From: Paenibacillus sp. D2_2
GTDB lineage: Bacteria; Bacillota; Bacilli; Paenibacillales; Paenibacillaceae
DNA: 64,000 nucleotides
Direction: 5' to 3'
NCBI RefSeq assembly: GCF_031199965.1
Contig: NZ_CP133605.1
Location: 1,644,501 to 1,708,500, forward strand
Part shown: positions 36,884 to 47,335 of the stretch, piece after piece
How positions within the stretch are numbered: position 1 is the stretch's first letter
Layout of the letters: each line of letters starts with the position of its first letter
The notes under the pieces: generated by a model
Told to the model about the DNA's origin: nothing
Databases searched by the model: none
What the model saw: only the letters and a program-made list of their open reading frames with translations
Made by a program: the position numbers and the translations under genes

Positions 36884-38064
36884 ATGAGTGTTAGGCAAAC
36901 GAGTATCCAGCAAACGAGCGTTCAGTCGCGAATTCTGTTATCTCCACCGCATCTAAGCGGACGGGAGCAGTCCTACGTTGAGGAAGCATTTCAATCCAAT
37001 TGGATTGCACCACTTGGGCCTCAGGTCGACGCCTTCGAGAATGAGATTGCTGCTTATACCGGTTCCAAAGGCGCGCTTGCCTTAAGCTCTGGAACGGCGG
37101 CAATTCATCTTGCGCTGCGTCTTGCTGGCGTCTCACAAGGAGATTACGTAATCTGCTCGACGCTTACGTTCGTAGCAAGCGCTAATCCAATTCTATATCT
37201 AGGGGCTATACCTGTATTCGTAGATTCAGAGCCAAGGACATGGAATATGTGCCCATTGGCCTTCGAACGCGCCTGCCAATATATGGCTGACGAGGGGGCT
37301 TTGCCTAAAGCTGCCGTTGTTGTCAATTTATATGGACAGAGTGCAGATATGGAGCCTATTGCTGAGATCAGTACAAGATATGGGATCACCTTGATAGAGG
37401 ATGCGGCCGAATCATTAGGTGCTTCCTATCATGGAAAGGCTAGCGGTACCTGGGGACGGTTTGGCGTCTATTCTTTTAACGGCAATAAGATCATTACGAC
37501 CTCGGGCGGGGGATGCTCGTATCGGACGATACTGACGCCTTGGAACAGGCACGTTTCTGGGCTACACAAGCCCGTGACGCTGCACCACACTATCAACACT
37601 CTGAGATGGGTTACAACTATCGGCTCAGTAATCTATTGGCGGCTATTGGACGTGGACAGCTTGAGCTGCTCGAGGAGCGAGTCGAACGACGTCGGCAGAT
37701 TTACCAGACGTACATGAACCACTTGGCATCCTATCCTGGCATTGATTTTATGCCGGAAGCGCCGAATTGCCGCAGCACTCACTGGTTGAGTGCGCTAACG
37801 ATTGATGAAGAGCTTGCTGGAGTCTCAGCGAAACAAGTTCTAGCTTGCCTTGAATATAACAATATCGAAGCTAGATCGGTGTGGAAACCACTACATCTCC
37901 AACCTTTATTCGCTAGCTCCGCATATTATCCGCACTCAGAGGAATATAGCGTATCCGATAAATTGTTCACAACTGGTATATGCCTACCCTCGGGAAGTTC
38001 TATAACGGACGAGGAACTGGCAAGGGTGATCAATACAATTAAGACATGTATCGAGAACAGATAA
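36884..38064 (+). CDS. DegT/DnrJ/EryC1 sugar aminotransferase; frameshifted
   Basis: This PLP-dependent enzyme aminates keto-sugars. The first frame has LSSGTAAIHLALRLAGVSQG, LIEDAAESLGASYHGKASG and YSFNGNKIITTSGGG, where the lysine binds PLP. One G is missing in the run at ~37506, after which the other frame gives MLVSDDTDALEQARFWATQA and GYNYRLSNLLAAIGRGQLE. About 393 aa, normal length. Similar to PglE, it would act on the product of the PglF-like dehydratase. GGAGAGGGGG precedes the ATG. Confidence 0.88.
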
Positions 38065-38103
38065 AGTGCATCTTAAGGTGAGAGTAGTAACTACTTTCAT
38101 TGA

Positions 38104-39747
38104 TTATTTGGCCTTCCAACCGATCGTTCCTGTTCCACTCTCCTTCACATACAGAGTGGATTGTCCCGTACCATCTAATCGCATAGCCAGACTTCCGATC
38201 GGAGCGAATAAGATCCCCTCAGGAGAACCCTCTACGATGAATACCGCAGGGAGCAGTGTACCTCCAGTGAGTCGAAGAGCCCTTTTGAAATTGCCGTAGG
38301 TAGAGAACCATTCTGTAATTGAATACGGATTGTACAGGGTGCCAAGGGTTGTACCTTGCATAGCAACCAAGGTCTCGAATTCTAGTATACGTTTCACTTT
38401 GGTTGTTCGGGTATCGAATACTGCCACGTTGTTAAGGTGCACGAAGGGCTTATTCGCTCCATAGGAAGATAATAGTACAACCTGATTGGATCCACTGTTG
38501 CGGACGATCATGTTATCGATAGTAACCATCGTATCGTTCTCTGTTGTGAATAATTGTAAGGCATTGCCGTTTAAGTCTTGCGCATCGAGCGTTCCAATAT
38601 AAAGATCCCCGCCGTCGATTCTCACGCCGCTTGCTAAAGGGGAACTAGAGCTATACACTTCAAGCGATCCGATATGCAGCCTCGGTTTACAACCGGAGCT
38701 GAACGCTGCATAGATCGCAGGACCTCCGATCCCGTGGATTCGGGCACTTCCGATGTCGATAAATTGCGAATAGATCGTCTGCAGTCCGTAGCTGGCTTTA
38801 TGGTCCATAGACTTAATGGACAAGTGGTTGATCTTCAATGTTACCCCGTAAGACAAAAGTGCAGGGTTATCGGTCCCTCCTACGCGCATGTCGAGAGAAC
38901 CGATATCAAGTGTCCATAACCTCGCCAACTCATCCGTGATTCCGGTCGATAGACTATTCCCACAACCCGTTGTGGTTACGGAGTCGAAGCGTTGATAAAA
39001 ACTGCGAGTTCCCTTGAATTCGTCTGGCTCCAGATGAAGCGAGTCGGAACCAGTAAAGTTAGGTGCTCCGCCACGGCTGTTGTTTAGTACCGCTGAGTTA
39101 ACATGGAGCTGATCGACATAATGGATAACGAAGTTTTTGCGTCCTGCGGTCTCGCAGCGTGCATAGCCAATCTGTATATTGACGGAGGGGACTTCTTCCG
39201 TCCCACCAACAAAAATATTGTCACCGTAGCAATCATGAGAATATACCGATTCAATCCATACATTCTGCGAAGAGGAAATGAATAAGCCATGAAGCTGGTC
39301 ATTGACTGCTGACTTCACAGTAGAAGCGCTTCCGTCTATTTCGATACTTCCAGATATTATTATGTTAGAAGCGTTGAAGATGACAAGAACTCGAGTGTCC
39401 GATGGTGGGTTCGAGTCCAGTACTAGCTTGGCTCCAGGTTCAAAGTGTAGATTGGCTTCGGATGGAATTCGAATGCACCACCATTCCAAATTTGAAGAAT
39501 TACGCATATGGCCGGAAGAGACTTTATACACGCCAGGTGGGAAGACGACAACCTTACCGCCGCTGTTTCCAGCATTGATCGCATTTTGAATAGCTATGGT
39601 GTCGTCCACGACACCGTTACCTTTGGCACCAAACGATCGTATGTTCACATACCCATTTGTTTCAGGATCCAATTTACTAGATGTGACTGCTTCATTAGCA
39701 ATGGTGGACGTTGTCACCGAACCGTCTGGGATAGGGGAAGTTGCCAT
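38104..39747 (-). CDS. Right-handed beta-helix, phage tail-spike-like protein (pectate-lyase superfamily fold)
   Basis: The 547-residue protein has a tail-fibre-like head (DGSVTTSTIANEAVTSSKLD), the pectate-lyase-superfamily entry motif SFGAKGNGVVDDTIAIQNAI, a long region of beta-helix coils (e.g. FNASNIIISGSIEIDGSAS), and a C-terminal motif GSLAMRLDGTGQSTLYVKES seen in phage tail appendages. No signal peptide is visible. It is encoded antisense to the polysaccharide genes on both sides. ATG 39747 has AAGGAGAGG 6 bases upstream. It could be a polysaccharide lyase or a domesticated tail spike; the enzyme activity is unproven. Confidence 0.8.
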   Translation of the reverse strand: MATSPIPDGSVTTSTIANEAVTSSKLDPETNGYVNIRSFGAKGNGVVDDTIAIQNAINAGNSGGKVVVFPPGVYKVSSGHMRNSSNLEWWCIRIPSEANLHFEPGAKLVLDSNPPSDTRVLVIFNASNIIISGSIEIDGSASTVKSAVNDQLHGLFISSSQNVWIESVYSHDCYGDNIFVGGTEEVPSVNIQIGYARCETAGRKNFVIHYVDQLHVNSAVLNNSRGGAPNFTGSDSLHLEPDEFKGTRSFYQRFDSVTTTGCGNSLSTGITDELARLWTLDIGSLDMRVGGTDNPALLSYGVTLKINHLSIKSMDHKASYGLQTIYSQFIDIGSARIHGIGGPAIYAAFSSGCKPRLHIGSLEVYSSSSPLASGVRIDGGDLYIGTLDAQDLNGNALQLFTTENDTMVTIDNMIVRNSGSNQVVLLSSYGANKPFVHLNNVAVFDTRTTKVKRILEFETLVAMQGTTLGTLYNPYSITEWFSTYGNFKRALRLTGGTLLPAVFIVEGSPEGILFAPIGSLAMRLDGTGQSTLYVKESGTGTIGWKAK

Positions 39748-39888
39748 AAGTGTCCTCTCCTTCATTCTATGATTCTCTAGATTATGCCAGTCTAGTAGAG
39801 GGTGTAAGGTACAAAACTACACTCTATAAGCCTGATTTTGTGAAGGTAGTAGTTTGTAACTAATCGTAAGAATGGAAGGGGATTCATT

Positions 39889-40988
39889 ATGGAACGTAAA
39901 ATGAATGCTGAAATGTTTGTTCTGCGCAGTATAGCCTGCTTGAGCATAGCATTGCTGCATGCCTTGTACCGGGTCTACGATGCGGATACACCTTGGGTGG
40001 AGTTGGTTGGTCTGTTGCTCACTTTCGGGACGCCAGTATTCGTATTTATCTCTCAATTTGTATTGTCTTATGCTTACCCAGATCGGGTTCCTGAGGGATT
40101 CTGGAGGAAGCGGGTTAAGTATATTCTTTTGCCCTACATTTTTTTTGGTACTTTGTATGCAGGTTTAAAGGGGGTGGATATGGCGAGTAGTCAGGGATTC
40201 CACTTCTTCAATCCTTTTGGTATTATTTATGGCGGCATCTACTGCTTGGCGACTTTCATGGCTATTTTATCCTTGTTATCTTTCAGTTTTATGCATTGTA
40301 CTCTTTGTTTCTTACTTACGCGAAGCGATTCACTCCCCGCAACGTACTGATTGCATCATTCGTAATAAACGTAGCATACTTAGGTTTCTTCAACCTTACC
40401 CAACCTGCAGATACGGCAGTCGCTCATTACATTTGGGATAAAATGTACTGGATATTCTCACCAGGATGGATTTTTTACTTTACAGTTGCGTACTACTTGG
40501 GGCGAAATGAGGCATGGTTCCGAGAAAAGTTGAAAAAGTTCCGCATAGTTGTGTATGTGCTACCAGTTCTTACTGGGGCGCTTGTATTATTCGTGAACGA
40601 ACAAGGCTGGATTACGGCACATTCCTCTAAAAGAATCGATATGCTTCTATTCGCTTCGAGTATGATCCTGTTCCTCTTCACAATAGCTGCTTCGATGCGG
40701 AAAGTACCTCGTGTGCTGGAATGGTGCAGCAGATACTCCTTCGGCATATATTTGCTCCATCCTTTGCTACTAGCTATTTTTGTTAAGATACCTTCCTCAT
40801 TTGGGTTGCAAAATTTAGGACTGTTAAGCGTTCTACTGCAATTTGTTGGGTGTGTAGTGGGTTCAGCTATTGTAATGGAAATAGCGAATCGTATTCCAGG
40901 CGGAGAATATATATTTGGGCGGGTTGGTAAAAGAATGAATCGAAGCAATACGCCGACAACCAAGGAGATTCCAACAACTCCGACTTAA
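39889..40988 (+). CDS. Acyltransferase family 3 (OafA/YrhL-like) membrane protein; frameshifted
   Basis: This membrane O-acyltransferase probably acetylates the exopolysaccharide. The N-terminus (FVLRSIACLSIALLHALYRV) has the conserved R-x10-H pattern of the family and about ten TM helices follow. One base is missing near 40250; the restored reading GDFHGYFILVIFQFYALYSL joins the second frame, which ends in a SFGIYLLHPLLLAIF type motif. About 366 aa. GAAGGGGA lies 8 bases before ATG 39889. The gene is divergent from the tail-spike-like gene. Confidence 0.8.
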
Positions 40989-41039
40989 GACACCCTATCT
41001 AATTTCCATGGAGTAATAGGAATGGGGCCAGACATACAA

Positions 41040-41067
41040 ATGGCAGGTCATTAGAATGACCTGCCAT
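41040..41067. terminator. Bidirectional terminator
   Basis: ATGGCAGGTCAT and ATGACCTGCCAT form a perfect 12-bp stem with a 4-base loop between the convergent acyltransferase and LacI genes. Confidence 0.8.
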
Positions 41068-41090
41068 CGTTATTTTGCCGATATCTATAT

Positions 41091-42131
41091 TTAATCAATA
41101 TACTCGGTTGTATGTGTGCGAGCCAGACTGGATTCTCGAACGAATAGTCTTGGTTCGAACTGTACACGCTCATATAGACCTATTTTCTGTTCTTGAATAC
41201 GCTGCAGCAGCAGCTCGGTCGCTACCTTGGCTACTTCAGAGCCCATAATTGACACGGAGCTTAGCTTGGGCGTAGTTATCGTGCACAATATATTGTTGTC
41301 AATCCCGACAATAGCGATATCTTCAGGTACGCGGATGCCGAGTTCCTTGAATCGGTTCAGTAGTCCGATCGCGACCATATCGTTACCTGCGTAGATGGCG
41401 TCCGGCATATGGGTCAGGTTCACGAAATGATCGGCAGCTCTTGCTCCAGTCTGAAGCGAGAAATCCTCACCGAAATAGACGAGCGAAGGATCTACATGAT
41501 CAAGCGCGTCCTCATACGTGAAAAATCTCTCCTCGATAATTTCCTTCTGCGCACCCGCGTAAGCAATTCTTGTCCTTCCAATGCTGATCAAATGTTCCAT
41601 AACCAGCTTGCCTTCTTGGGTGGAGAGACTAACAATGTCTGCTTTAGTATCCGGATCTAATTTCTTGCCATAATTGATGATAGAGATAGGCAGCTTGGTT
41701 TGATTAATTAGATCCTTGAGCGTTTTAGGATAAGCCAGCGGCAAAATAATGAGTCCATCCACATGAAGCTTCTTAATATCGCGCAGCACTTCTAATTCCG
41801 ATCGTACATTTCCCAGGGTATTGATTTGAACGACACGATAACCGTAATATTTCGCTACCTGTTCGACGGAATAAGCGATTTCTGGAATAAAAGCGTTGCG
41901 GATATCAGGTACAGCCAGAGCGATTTGTTTTGTTTGGCGAAGTTTCAGGTTCTGTGCATTGGAATTAGGGACAAAACCAAGCTCCTCAACCGCCTGCATC
42001 ACCTTTGCTTTTGTCTTCGGGCTGATTCCACCCAGATTATTAATAGCTCTAGAGACAGTTGCAATCCCCACGCCAGCTTTGGCGGCTACATCCTCTATCG
42101 TAACTTTACTTTTATTCAAATAGGATCCCAT
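41091..42131 (-). CDS. LacI-family transcriptional regulator
   Basis: The repressor has an N-terminal helix-turn-helix (VTIEDVAAKAGVGIATVSRA), hinge (GFVPNSNAQNLKLRQTKQIA) and sugar-binding domain (MPDAIYAGNDMVAIGLLNRF, VPEDIAIVGIDNN). The longest frame begins at 42176, but TATAAT on the minus strand at 42159-42164 would place transcription start inside it, so ATG 42131 or TTG 42119 is more likely. It is divergent from bdhA, whose promoter carries a LacI-type palindrome at 42286-42297. The most likely role is control of bdhA and itself. Confidence 0.88.
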   Translation of the reverse strand: MGSYLNKSKVTIEDVAAKAGVGIATVSRAINNLGGISPKTKAKVMQAVEELGFVPNSNAQNLKLRQTKQIALAVPDIRNAFIPEIAYSVEQVAKYYGYRVVQINTLGNVRSELEVLRDIKKLHVDGLIILPLAYPKTLKDLINQTKLPISIINYGKKLDPDTKADIVSLSTQEGKLVMEHLISIGRTRIAYAGAQKEIIEERFFTYEDALDHVDPSLVYFGEDFSLQTGARAADHFVNLTHMPDAIYAGNDMVAIGLLNRFKELGIRVPEDIAIVGIDNNILCTITTPKLSSVSIMGSEVAKVATELLLQRIQEQKIGLYERVQFEPRLFVRESSLARTHTTEYID

Positions 42132-42249
42132 CCTTATCACATCGAAATCATTTCCATAATTATAACACAAATTCACAAAAGTATTATATTATAAGCCGAT
42201 TTATATATATGCTTTGTGATTTAAATCACTGCTAAATCTAACGAATCCG

Positions 42250-42278
42250 TTGACACCTCATAAGCAAAGTGATAGATT
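42250..42278 (+). promoter_or_regulatory. Promoter of bdhA
   Basis: TTGACA (42250-42255), a 17-base spacer and TAGATT (42273-42278). Confidence 0.65.
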
Positions 42279-42285
42279 TGTTTTA

Positions 42286-42297
42286 GGAAACGTTTCC
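42286..42297. promoter_or_regulatory. LacI/CcpA-type operator at the bdhA start site
   Basis: GGAAACGTTTCC is a perfect 12-bp palindrome with the central CG typical of LacI-family operators, placed about 7 bases after the -10 box, where a bound repressor would block transcription. Confidence 0.65.
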
Positions 42298-42367
42298 GAA
42301 AAAAATATAGATTTCCGAATATATGCTGAATTTATTTATTTTTAATACATCTAAGGGGATGGAATAG

Positions 42368-43415
42368 ATGAAAGCACTAAGATGGCATGGCCAAAGAGAC
42401 TTGCGCTTAGAAAATATTGAAGAACCGACTGCTAAACCGGGTAAAGTGAAAATTAAGGTCGAATGGTGCGGTATTTGCGGCAGCGACTTACATGAATATA
42501 CGGCAGGACCAATCTTTATTCCTGAAGGTACACCACATCCAATCACCGGGAAAAAGCTCCAATCGTAATGGGACATGAATTTTCCGGACAAGTTGTTGAA
42601 GTAGGTGAGGGAGTAACTAAGTTTAAGGCTGGCGATCGTGTTACTGTCGAGCCAATTTACGCATGTGGTCATTGTGAGGCTTGTAAAGCTGGTTTTTATA
42701 ACTTGTGCTCCACAATGGGATTCCTCGGCCTGGCAGGTGGCGGTGGAGGTTTTTCCGAATATGTAGCTGCTGATGAAGTTATGGTTCATAAAATTCCGGA
42801 CAATGTTTCTTATGAGCAAGGTGCATTGGTGGAGCCTTCCGCTGTTGCACTTCATGCTGTCCGTCAAAGCAAGCTTAAAGTCGGTGACAAAGCGGTTGTA
42901 TTCGGCGCTGGCCCAATCGGTTTGCTCGTTATCGAGGCTCTTAAAGCTTCCGGCGCATCAGAAATCTATGCAGTAGAGCTTTCTCCTGAACGTAAACAAA
43001 AAGCAACGGAGCTTGGTGCGATCGTCATCGATCCGAAAGAATATGATGTAGTCGAAGAACTTCATAAACGTACAAATGGTGGCGTAGACGTTGCTTTCGA
43101 AGTTACAGGTGTTCCTCCAGTGTTTACTCAAGCACTGAACTCGACAAGAATTGGTGGCGAATTGATGATCGTCAGCATCTTCGAGAAGAAGCGGCTCTCC
43201 ATCCTAACAATGTCGTTATGAAGGAACGCAGTATCAAAGGTATCATCGGCTACCGCAATGTGTTCCCAGCCGTAATCAGCTTAATGGGTCAAGGATACTT
43301 CTCGGCTGATAAGCTGGTAACTAAGCGGATCAAACTCGATGATGTTATCGAGGAAGGCTTTGAAGCCCTTCTAAAAGAGAAGAATCAAGTGAAGATTCTC
43401 GTTAAAGCAGAATAA
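42368..43415 (+). CDS. bdhA: (R,R)-butanediol dehydrogenase-like zinc alcohol dehydrogenase; frameshifted twice
   Basis: This zinc-dependent medium-chain dehydrogenase probably interconverts acetoin and 2,3-butanediol. Frame 1 has WCGICGSDLHEYTAGPIFIP. Restoring one base near 42556 continues into MGHEFSGQVVEVG, the structural zinc cysteines CGHCEACKAGFYNLC, and the NAD site VVFGAGPIGLLVIEALK. A second missing base near 43185 joins HPNNVVMKERSIKGIIGYRN. About 350 aa, usual for BdhA. AAGGGGAT precedes ATG 42368. Control by the divergent LacI regulator is likely. Confidence 0.86.
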
Positions 43416-43450
43416 GAGATTTATAAATAATTTCATATAAAGCCTGTATT

Positions 43451-43494
43451 GACGATGGTTTCCCTGTTCTAAATCGGGGGCCATCGTTTTTTTT
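43451..43494 (+). terminator. Terminator of bdhA
   Basis: ACGATGG (43452-43458) pairs with CCATCGT (43481-43487) extended by GGTTTCCC/GGGGGCC partial pairing, followed by an eight-T tract. Confidence 0.85.
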
Positions 43495-43547
43495 GGCGAT
43501 ATCTTCTATTGACTAGAAGGCAATTATTGAATTAGCTATTAATGAGA

Positions 43548-43713
43548 GTCAAAAAATCCGATTTTCAGCACCGAGAAGGTTGTATGAAGCTAGGGATTGA
43601 GGAGCGGAGCGTACGTAGTTTGTACGTGAGTACCGGAAAGCCCGGCTGAATTCAAGATTCAATGTCGAGATCGCTTCCTGAGTTACTACGTGATCAAAAG
43701 GGGACTTTTTGAC
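43548..43713 (+). repeat. MITE-like dispersed repeat, copy 3
   Basis: The 166-bp element has ends GTCAAAAAATCC and GGACTTTTTGAC inverted, the same body as copies 1 and 2. The stretch from the bdhA terminator to addB holds no other feature. Confidence 0.8.
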
Positions 43714-43807
43714 CACTTCTAGGAACGTACATTCTTATTTTCTGTGATATACTGAATCATACAATAAATTAAAGGAACGGACTCCAAGTTGCGTTAGGAG
43801 GAATTTT

Positions 43808-46800
43808 ATGTCACTTCAATTCATAATCGGCCGTTCGGGCAGCGGCAAGAGCAGTATGATACTGGATGCAATCACCGATGAGCTGAGATCAAATCCGATG
43901 GGGGCGCCGCTGATTTTACTTGCTCCTGAACAGGGACCTTCCAGATCGAACAAGCTATTCTAAATACTCCTGGATTGCAGGGGACGGTACGGGCTCAGGT
44001 TCTGGGTTTCCGTCGTCTTGCCCTGCGGGTGATGCAGGAGACGGGAGGTTCTGCGCTTGTACCGATCAGTGAGGAAGGCAAGAAAATGTTGCTCTACAAA
44101 ATCGTCAGACGCCATCAAGATGAATTGAAGCTGTTCGGGAAGTCAGCCGATCAGCTCGGTCTGATTGAGCGCATGAATGATTTATATACTGAATTGAAGA
44201 AGCATAATGCCGATTTCTCACGCTTGGAGGAGCATATCGATCTATTGGATAGCACCTCAAGAACCTCATCATTGTTAAAAGATAAGATGAGCGATCTGAG
44301 TATTGTCTTCCATGAGTTCGATACGGAGCTGTCTAAATTTTATATTGATGCAGAGGACCATGTGTTCAAGCTTGCGGAAGGGGCGGGAGAATCGTCCTAC
44401 TTACGCGGTGCGAATATTTGGATAGATGGTTTCCAAACCTTCACCCCGCAGGAATATTTAGCGCTTAAGGCGCTTATGAAGATAGCCTCCAGTGTTACGG
44501 TAGCCCTGACCTTGGATCGCGCTTATGATGACGGAATGTCGCCACATGAGCTTAATCTGTTCTATCCAACGGCGGTTACATATATGAAGCTTCGCGAGTT
44601 GGCGCTGGCAGCAGGTATAGAGGTTAAGGATACTGTGTTGCTGGATAACAGACCTTACCCTAGATTCAAGCATAGCGACACGCTCTCTTATCTTGAGTAC
44701 GCCTATGAACGTCGTATTCCATGGCGGGAGGTACTGCGCCCGGAGATATGTCCAGATCGCTTCTCATGTATGGTTCCGTAAATAGATTGGCCGAGGTAGA
44801 GGGAGCGGCGCGTGAGATGGTGAGACTGGCTCGGGATGAGGGTGCTCGGTGGCGAGATATGGCTATTTTTGTGCGGAATTTGCAGGATTATGAGCATGTG
44901 ATTCGTCCCGTGTTCGCCGATTATGAAATTCCGTTCTTTATGGATAAAAAAGCAAGCATTCTCCATCATCCATTCATGGAGTTCATTCGTGGCGCGCTTG
45001 ATGTGGTACTTAGGTTCTGGCGTTATGAGGATGTGTTCCGCTGCGTGAAGAGCGAGTTCCTTCTTCCTCTGGATGGCAGCCTCACACGTGAGGATATGGA
45101 CGTATTAGAGAACTATGTGCTCGCCAGTGGTATTCAGGGCTATCGCTGGTATGATGGACGGCCGTGGAAGAGTGCCCCGAGTCTGTCGCTGGAACTGACG
45201 CAGGATGCGAACGGCGAGGGGATGGCCGCTAACAGACAGCTCCGTCGCCTAGAACAGTGCAGGAGCTTGGTTAGTACACCTCTGTCTGCCTTTGAGAAAC
45301 GGCTTAAACGCTCAGGGAATGTGCGTGAGATGTGTGCAGCTGTCTATCATTTGCTGGAGCAGATCGAGGCGCCGCAGCGGCTTGATACGATGGCTCATGC
45401 CGCGCTTGTACAAGGCCAACCGCAGCTTGCGCTGGAGCATCGGCAACTTTGGGACGCTGTGCTGGGATTACTTGATCAAATCGTAGAGATGATGGGCGAT
45501 GAGACGCTAGAGCTTGAGATGTTCTCTGGCATATTGGAGACAGGGCTGAAGGATCTAAAGCTAGGCCTGGTTCCGCCTGCCTTGGATCAGGTGTTGGTAG
45601 GGAGTACGGACCGGACGCAGACTAGCCATGTCAGACATGCCTTCCTGCTCGGGATTAATGAAGGAATTATGCCTTCGAATCTTCAGGAGGAAGGGGTGCT
45701 TAGTGACCAGGAGCGTGTGCGTCTAAATGAAGTCGGACTTGAACTGGCGCCGGGAATGACGCGTAGGCTACTCGATGAGAGATTTCTGATCTACGGGGCT
45801 ATTACCGCGGCCAGCCATTCATTATGGCTTAGTTACCCCATCGCGGATGAGGAGGGCAAGCTGCTGATTCCATCCGAGGTCATACGCCAGATTAAGAGGA
45901 TTTTCCCGGATTTGCGGGAGGGTTATCTGAGCGGGGGACTAGCGGAAGCGAACCACTAGACAACCCGTTAGAGTATATACACCGACCTCTTCCTACTTTA
46001 ACGAACTTAATTGCGCAGCTGCGGAATTGGAGGTCAGGCATAGAGGTATCTCCGGTATGGTGGCATGTACTTGAATGGTACAGATCTAAGGAAGAGTGGC
46101 AGGATACGACGAAGTTTCTGCTCGGCTCCTTGAACTATCGCAATCGTGCTAACGGACTTACCCCTGCAACTAGTCACAAGCTATACGGTAAAAGACTACG
46201 GACAAGCGTATCCAGAATGGAGAAATTTTCGGCTTGCCCGTTCTCACATTTTGCAGCTTACGGTTTGAAATTGAAGGAACGACAAATTTACCGACTGCAG
46301 GCACCGGACATTGGCCAACTATTTCATGCTGCACTGAGCATGATGGCGCTCAATTTTAAAGATCAGAACCGGAGCTGGGGTAGCTTAACAGCCGAGGAGT
46401 GCTTACAGGAGGCTGAGTCTACGGTAGACAAGCTGGCTCCTAAGCTGCAAGGGGAAATTCTGCTCAGCTCGCATCGCTATGGCTATATTACACGCAAACT
46501 GAAAAATATCGTCGGTCGCGCATCTATTATCCTAGGTGAGCAGTCACGCCGCGGTAGCTTCGAGCCGATTGGTCTAGAGTTGGACTTCGGTCCAGGACGT
46601 ACATTGCCGCCGCTCACTTTTGAATTGCCTAATGGATGTGTTATGGAGATCGTAGGTAGAATCGACCGCGTAGATGTGGCAGAGGGCGATCAAGGCTTGC
46701 TGCTGCGCGTCATTGACTATAAATCGAGCCAGACAGATCTGAGGTTGCATGAAGTGTATTACGGCCTATCCTTGCAGATGCTTACGTACTTAGACGTACT

Positions 46801-47335
46801 ATTATCCTCTGCCGAGGCCTGGCTTGGAGAACCTGCGCTGCCTGCAGGCACGCTCTATTTCCATGTGCATAATCCGCTGCTGCAGAGCAGTAATGGTATG
46901 AGCGCCGAACAGGCGCAATCGGAGATGCTGAAGAGGTTTAAACTGAAGGGTCTATTGCTAGCTGATCGGGAAGTGATCTCCAAAATGGACAATGAACTGG
47001 AAAAAGGGTACTCGGATATCCTACCGGTCGCGGTTAAGGCGGATGGTGGTTTCTACAGTAGTGCGGCCGTAGCTACGTTAGAGCAGTGGCAATCACTGCT
47101 TGGTTCTGTACGCACTATTATTGCGGATATCGGCACGAGTATTACCGATGGCAACGTAGATATCGCTCCTTATCGGCTAGGCAGCGAGACTGCGTGTACT
47201 TACTGTTCTTACCGGTCGGTGTGCCGATTTGAAGGCAGTCAGGAGGATAACGGCTATCAAGTGCTGAGTAAGCCGGGTAAGAATGAAATTTGGCAGCTGT
47301 TTGATGAGCTGGGCAGAAAGGATGAACGAGAATGA
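43808..47335 (+). CDS. addB: ATP-dependent nuclease subunit B (AddB); three frameshifts
   Basis: With AddA this protein processes double-strand breaks. The start reads MSLQFIIGRSGSGKSSMILD (Walker A). One base is missing near 43937 (PEQGTFQIEQAIL), another near 44745 (PGDMSRSLLMYGS) and a third near 45955 (LDNPLEYIHRPLPTL). The C-terminus holds the nuclease domain (VIDYKSSQTDLRLHEVYYGL) and iron-sulfur cysteines CTYCSYRSVC, with another in SACPFSHFAAY. Restored length is about 1176 aa, normal for AddB. TAGGAGG lies upstream; the stop overlaps the addA start (ATGA). Confidence 0.9.

Noticed and set aside
38104-39747. Prophage remnant
   Set aside because: A single spike-like gene without capsid, portal, integrase or lysis genes does not support a prophage in this window.
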